Shown here piece by piece: positions 7,225 to 10,397 of a stretch of DNA of 10,397 nt. Origin of the DNA: an uncultured Opitutia bacterium. Lineage in GTDB: Bacteria; Verrucomicrobiota; Verrucomicrobiia; Opitutales; UBA953. The notes beneath the pieces were generated by a model, which worked only from the letters and a program-made list of their open reading frames with translations, searched no databases and was not told the DNA's origin. Both the position numbers and the translations under genes were made by a program. The stretch lies in NCBI GenBank assembly GCA_903882335.1, contig CAIRWP010000272.1:1-10397 (forward strand), read 5' to 3'. Positions within the stretch are counted from its first letter, which is position 1. Each line of letters begins with the position of its first letter.

Positions 7225-8313
7225 ATGAGCCACGACGATGATGACGACGGCGAAAGCTGGGTGGAGAAGATCTGCAACGACCGGAACTACCTGGTCATCG
7301 GAGACGGGGAGAGCCTGGTCGCCGACTGGCCGGGTTGGTTGACCGGCATCGCGGAGACGCGGCAGGGCTTGTTCGACGAGGCCGAGGCCTTGGGGTTCGA
7401 CGGGGTCGATTTCGCGTCGCCGCCCGATCTGGATGATGCCTCCGACGTCGAGGGCTTCCTCGAGGGACTCGGCGTCTCCGTCTCGACCGATTTCATCGAG
7501 CGTACCGGCGGCTCATCCCATGATGCCTTCGCGTATGTGCGCAAGAAATCGATTCCTGCGATCAAGGCGCGCGAGGAGCGGCGGGTCGAGGTCGCCCGCC
7601 GACGCCTGCTGAAGGATGCCGTGAAGCGCCTGACGCCCGACCCCGACGCACCTTACCTGGACCGGTTCACGGCGCTCAAGCGGATGCTCTCCGCCCAGGA
7701 CGAGGCCTTCATCGAGAAGGTGGCTCGCCTCGAAGAAGCTGAGAAGGCCAAGCGGGCGGCCGCGGGGGAAGTCCGGGAACTGCGCCTGATCATCGAGTCC
7801 TTGAAGGCCGAGAAAGAGGCGCTGGAGGGCAGTCTCGCGGGCGAGGCCAAGCGGACCGAGGCGCGGTTGAGCGAAGAATCCCGCAAACTCGCCAAGTACG
7901 AGGAGCTCGTCGTCGCCCTCCGGCTAGGTTTCGGGGTCAGTTTGGACGGACCCTTGCTGACTTTTGCCGATGGCTCCGGTTACCTCATCGAGGGTGTCTT
8001 CGGCGAGGCCTTGTCGGCCCAGGAAGGCTTCAAGGGATTGCTTGAGTCCGCGCCGGTGAAGTCGGGCCGAGTCCAGCTGGTCTCCTTTCGTAGCTTCTTC
8101 CGCAAGGGCTTCAGCCATGGGGGAGCGTTGGATCTCGGTGAAGCCCAGCGACGCTTCGACCGACGCTTCTCGTGGGGCCGGGCTTGGTGGGTCGTCCTTT
8201 GCGTGACCTTCGGCTTCTTTGAGGGTAGGTTTGAGCCTAGCCGCTCGCTGGATTTCCGCGTCCCCCAAGAGCGCGAGGACGAGTGGCGGGCGCTGCTGAA
8301 GAAGGGGTGGTAG
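7225..8313 (+). CDS. Hypothetical acidic protein with a central coiled coil
   Basis: I do not recognise this 362-residue protein. It opens with an acidic run (MSHDDDDDGES) and an acidic N-terminal region rich in Asp, Glu and Gly (about 1-95). A basic stretch follows (AREERRVEVARRRLLKDAVKRL, about 110-135). A long charged heptad-like region, about 150-232, includes IEKVARLEEAEKAKRAAAGE and is strongly predicted by eye to be a coiled coil. The C-terminal region (233-362) appears globular and aromatic-rich; AWWVVLCVTFGFF at 320-332 is hydrophobic but too short and isolated for a convincing membrane span. There is no signal peptide. The ATG at 7225 has no SD. Codon use matches its neighbours (strong G/C at third positions, no internal stops), which supports a real gene. 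It is 139 bp from the methyltransferase on the same strand and convergent with the hydrolase. A structural, partner-binding or DNA-associated role is possible but not shown. Confidence 0.72.
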   Translation: MSHDDDDDGESWVEKICNDRNYLVIGDGESLVADWPGWLTGIAETRQGLFDEAEALGFDGVDFASPPDLDDASDVEGFLEGLGVSVSTDFIERTGGSSHDAFAYVRKKSIPAIKAREERRVEVARRRLLKDAVKRLTPDPDAPYLDRFTALKRMLSAQDEAFIEKVARLEEAEKAKRAAAGEVRELRLIIESLKAEKEALEGSLAGEAKRTEARLSEESRKLAKYEELVVALRLGFGVSLDGPLLTFADGSGYLIEGVFGEALSAQEGFKGLLESAPVKSGRVQLVSFRSFFRKGFSHGGALDLGEAQRRFDRRFSWGRAWWVVLCVTFGFFEGRFEPSRSLDFRVPQEREDEWRALLKKGW

Positions 8314-8337
8314 GGGATCTGTCGTGGAGCTGATCGT

Positions 8338-8355
8338 CCATCGGCTAGCCGTTGG
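8338..8355. terminator. Small stem-loop between convergent genes
   Basis: The 78 bp between the convergent coiled-coil and hydrolase genes hold a compact palindrome, CGGCTAGCCG (8342-8351), flanked by CCA and TGG (8338-8340, 8353-8355). This gives an interrupted stem with a very small loop. There is no T-run on either strand. It could assist termination in both directions, but it may be chance. Nothing else is evident in this gap. Confidence 0.2.
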
Positions 8356-8391
8356 CAGGCAGCGGTGTCCGGGGATGGGTCAGCCCAGCCT

Positions 8392-9801
8392 TTACTCCGC
8401 GATGAGCAGGGCGGCGGAGGCGGGCGGCAGGGTCACGGTGGCCTTGCCGGCCGTGAGGGTGAGCGGCTCGTTCGTTTGCGGCGTCCACTTGCCTTCGGCG
8501 TTCACGGCCGCACCCGCGAAGGTCACGCCTGCGGTGGCATCGACGCTGGGCGCGGTGAGCCGCAGGACTTGCCCTGCCTTGAAGGCGGCCCCGAGGTCGA
8601 GCTGGGCGGCCACCGGCTGGGCTAGGTCCTTGTTGAGCAAGGTCACCCGCAGTTTGCCATCGGACCCGCGCACGGCGTGGGCCACGAAATTGGCGGCGCA
8701 CTTTGTTTCCGACGCCACGAGCCGGCCTTGCGCGGCCTGGCTGAAGAAGAGCAGGCCGTAGTAGAGCGGGGCGGCGCCGTAGGTTTCCGCCTGCTTGTCG
8801 TAAACGATGGGGGAGTAATTATTGGCGGTGAAACTCCCGTGGAGGTTGACCCCTTGGCCGCCGCGGGTGGCGACATCGAAGAGGAAGTCGATCGACCACA
8901 GCGCCGAGGCGAAGGCGTTGCTCACGCCGCGTTTACCTCCGCCGGAGGCCGTGTTGCACTCGCCCACGCGGTAAGGCACGCCGACCGCTTGGGCATCGGC
9001 CAGCTTGATCGCCCAATCGTCGGGATACTTCTCGCCGAGGAGCTTTTCGATAGAGGTGAAGCGCTGGGCCAGTGGGTCGGTCTCCGGCGCGGACAGCGGG
9101 TAGACATGCGAGGTAGCCAGCACCACGCGGGTTTTGAAGTCGGCCATGAAGAGCGGCATCCACTTCGTGCTCTTGGTCAGCGCCGGGCCCGTCAGCGGAG
9201 CCTGTGGCCGCTTCGCGACGATGGCGTCGGCTGTCGCGGTGAACTCGGCCTTGTACTGCGGGTAGCCCCAGTTACCGGGTCGGATGCCCTCGCGCTTGGG
9301 CCCCTTCGGGTAGAGGTTCGGTTCATTGCCGATCTCGATGGCCAGGATCTCCTTCGCGCCCACCTGGAGGGCGTAGTCCGCCTCTGCGGCCGCCATGGCC
9401 GGGTTGTTCGCGCCGAGGTTGACCCCGTAGATGACCTTCCAGCCGGTGGCCCGGGCGAACGCGAAGAATTCATCCACCGATGCGGTCCCGATCGTGCGCG
9501 GATCGACCACATAGCGGTTGTCCTTCATCGATTCCCGCGGCGGCTGCCCGTCGCGCGTGAAGAAGGTGGAATCCACGTTGTTCGCCCCGATGCGCAGCAC
9601 CCCCGGCCCCAGCGTCCGGCAGAGGTTGATCAGCGTCTGATTCTTCGGGTGGAAGCAATCGCGGGTCAGCAGCTTCTTCTCGGTGCTCAGTCCCACGAAA
9701 TCAGTCGGCAGCAAGAGCCCGGGCTGGTCCGCATGGACCGTGACGGTCGCGGGGGTCGGCGAAGCGGCGGCAAGGGTGGCGGCGAATAACAGCGGCAGCA
9801 T
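8392..9801 (-). CDS. Secreted GH79-like glycoside hydrolase (beta-glucuronidase/heparanase type)
   Basis: The 469-residue product is predicted to cleave beta-linked uronic acid (or related) residues from polysaccharide, outside the cytoplasm. The N-terminus MLPLLFAATLAAASPTP looks like a short signal peptide, though its n-region has no Lys or Arg. The barrel domain (about 24-350) holds the acid/base in AIEIGNEPNLY (E160) and a likely nucleophile in YRVGECNTASGG (E281). That spacing is close to clan GH-A retaining enzymes of family GH79. The C-terminal part (about 358-469; LRVTLLNKD, then ATVTLPPASAALLI) fits the beta-sandwich domain that accompanies these enzymes. The ATG at 9801 is chosen over a TTG at 9891. 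The longer form would start two bases from the divergent gene's ATG and leave no promoter space. Other GH-A families (GH30, GH39, GH51) are possible, so the substrate is uncertain. Confidence 0.8.
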   Translation of the reverse strand: MLPLLFAATLAAASPTPATVTVHADQPGLLLPTDFVGLSTEKKLLTRDCFHPKNQTLINLCRTLGPGVLRIGANNVDSTFFTRDGQPPRESMKDNRYVVDPRTIGTASVDEFFAFARATGWKVIYGVNLGANNPAMAAAEADYALQVGAKEILAIEIGNEPNLYPKGPKREGIRPGNWGYPQYKAEFTATADAIVAKRPQAPLTGPALTKSTKWMPLFMADFKTRVVLATSHVYPLSAPETDPLAQRFTSIEKLLGEKYPDDWAIKLADAQAVGVPYRVGECNTASGGGKRGVSNAFASALWSIDFLFDVATRGGQGVNLHGSFTANNYSPIVYDKQAETYGAAPLYYGLLFFSQAAQGRLVASETKCAANFVAHAVRGSDGKLRVTLLNKDLAQPVAAQLDLGAAFKAGQVLRLTAPSVDATAGVTFAGAAVNAEGKWTPQTNEPLTLTAGKATVTLPPASAALLIAE

Positions 9802-9882
9802 GGAGCCGAGGTTGGCCCAGCCGGCGGGGGCGGGGAAGGGCAAAAGCGCCAGCCACGCTTGCCAGGCCCGCTCAGGCCCCCT

Positions 9883-9886
9883 AGGA
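9883..9886 (+). promoter_or_regulatory. Weak Shine-Dalgarno (AGGA) before the esterase gene
   Basis: AGGA lies 7 bases before the ATG at 9894, a good spacing. It is the only start in the window with a recognisable Shine-Dalgarno core, and it supports this start. In the same 92-bp divergent gap, CAGGCCC occurs twice (9863-9869 and 9873-9879) with a 10-bp period. No clear promoter hexamers were found for either divergent gene. Confidence 0.45.
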
Positions 9887-9893
9887 ACCAAAC

Positions 9894-10397
9894 ATGAGAT
9901 ACCCCCTCTGGCTCCTTGGTCTGTGTTCCGTGGTCGCTTCGGCCGCCCCGATGAAGGTCTTCATTCTAGTCGGTCAGTCGAACATGGAGGGCCATGCCCG
10001 GGTCGAGACCATCGACTACATCGGCGACGACCCCGCCACGGCGCCGTTGCTCAAGCGCATGCAGGGCCCGGACGGTAAGCCGGCGGTCGGCGAGGGCGTT
10101 TGGATCACCTACCACACCGGCATCGGCGAGCGGAATGGCGAGGGCTTCGGCAAGCTGTCCACGGGCTACGGCTCGCGTCAGGATCCGACCAAGGACGGCG
10201 GCAAGATCGGTCCGGAATACACCTTCGGTCTCGCGATGGACCGCACGTTCCCGGAGCCGGTGCTGCTCATCAAGGCGGCCTGGGGCGGCAAATCCTTGAA
10301 CTACGATTTCCGCTCGCCCAGCGCCGGCCCGTACCCGCGCACCCCGTCCGAGATCGAGAAGAACCGGAACACGCTCGAGAACTCCGGGCACTACTAC
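9894..10397 (+). CDS. Secreted SASA-domain carbohydrate esterase (sialate O-acetylesterase-like), N-terminal part, cut by the window edge
   Basis: The family removes O-acetyl groups from sugars such as sialic acids or xylan. The 168 visible residues begin with a signal peptide, MRYPLWLLGLCSVVASA, probably cleaved near residue 17-18. LGLC is not a proper lipobox, because Leu precedes the Cys. Immediately after is FILVGQSNMEGHA, with the catalytic Ser at S29 in GQSNM. AAWGGKSL (W130 to L135) is the second conserved block, with Gly residues that help form the oxyanion hole. The visible part also contains KIGPEYTFGLAMDRTF, typical of the SASA (DUF303)/CE6-like fold. The C-terminal catalytic His/Asp lie beyond the window. 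It diverges from the GH79-like gene by 92 bp. Deacetylation of the same polysaccharide is a reasonable inference. Sialic acid itself is only the family name and is not shown to be the substrate. Confidence 0.88.
   Translation, partial: MRYPLWLLGLCSVVASAAPMKVFILVGQSNMEGHARVETIDYIGDDPATAPLLKRMQGPDGKPAVGEGVWITYHTGIGERNGEGFGKLSTGYGSRQDPTKDGGKIGPEYTFGLAMDRTFPEPVLLIKAAWGGKSLNYDFRSPSAGPYPRTPSEIEKNRNTLENSGHYY

Noticed and set aside
8677..9789. A 370-codon plus-strand open frame opposite the GH79-like gene
   Set aside because: The sense strand encodes a hydrolase with both catalytic glutamates and a signal peptide. The antisense product has no recognisable motif.
9918..9928. Lipobox in the esterase leader (LGLC)
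   Set aside because: The residue before Cys is Leu, not Gly, Ala or Ser, so ordinary signal peptidase I cleavage near ASA is more likely.

Overview
The window is about two-thirds G+C by eye. It reads as a chromosomal segment of a free-living, polysaccharide-degrading bacterium, most likely a verrucomicrobiote of the Opitutus type. That placement is inferred from four things: high GC, a GH79-like hydrolase beside a SASA-type esterase, a purine-rich octamer repeat in an intergenic gap, and almost no Shine-Dalgarno motifs. It is not proved by any marker gene.

Layout. Positions 1-5119 (minus strand) hold a gltB-gltD operon for NADPH-dependent glutamate synthase; gltD runs off the left edge. Positions 5120-5552 are a 433-bp divergent gap. 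It holds a candidate gltB promoter with a perfect TTGACA, a short AT-rich palindrome, and a striking repeat element: three 24-bp units made of nine degenerate octamers, facing inverted octamers across a strong central hairpin. Positions 5553-7085 (plus) encode a probable RNA methyltransferase with a HEAT-like N-terminus, a THUMP-like middle and a UPF0020/TrmN-type catalytic domain. Positions 7225-8313 (plus) encode an unrecognised acidic, coiled-coil protein. Positions 8392-9801 (minus) encode a secreted GH79-like glycoside hydrolase that retains both catalytic glutamates. Positions 9894-10397 (plus, cut by the right edge) encode the N-terminal part of a secreted sialate O-acetylesterase-type (SASA) carbohydrate esterase.

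How the genes fit together. GltB and GltD form one enzyme that assimilates ammonia through glutamine. The methyltransferase and the coiled-coil gene share a strand but are 139 bp apart with a weak terminator candidate between them, so co-transcription is uncertain. The hydrolase and esterase are divergently arranged across 92 bp. Both look exported and would plausibly act on decorated, uronic-acid-containing polysaccharide.

I see no phage, insertion sequence, CRISPR, tRNA or rRNA, and no clear new multi-gene system. The item most worth a second look is the nested repeat/hairpin element at about 5344-5499. Next come the unusual methyltransferase architecture with its NPPL motif and the orphan coiled-coil gene.
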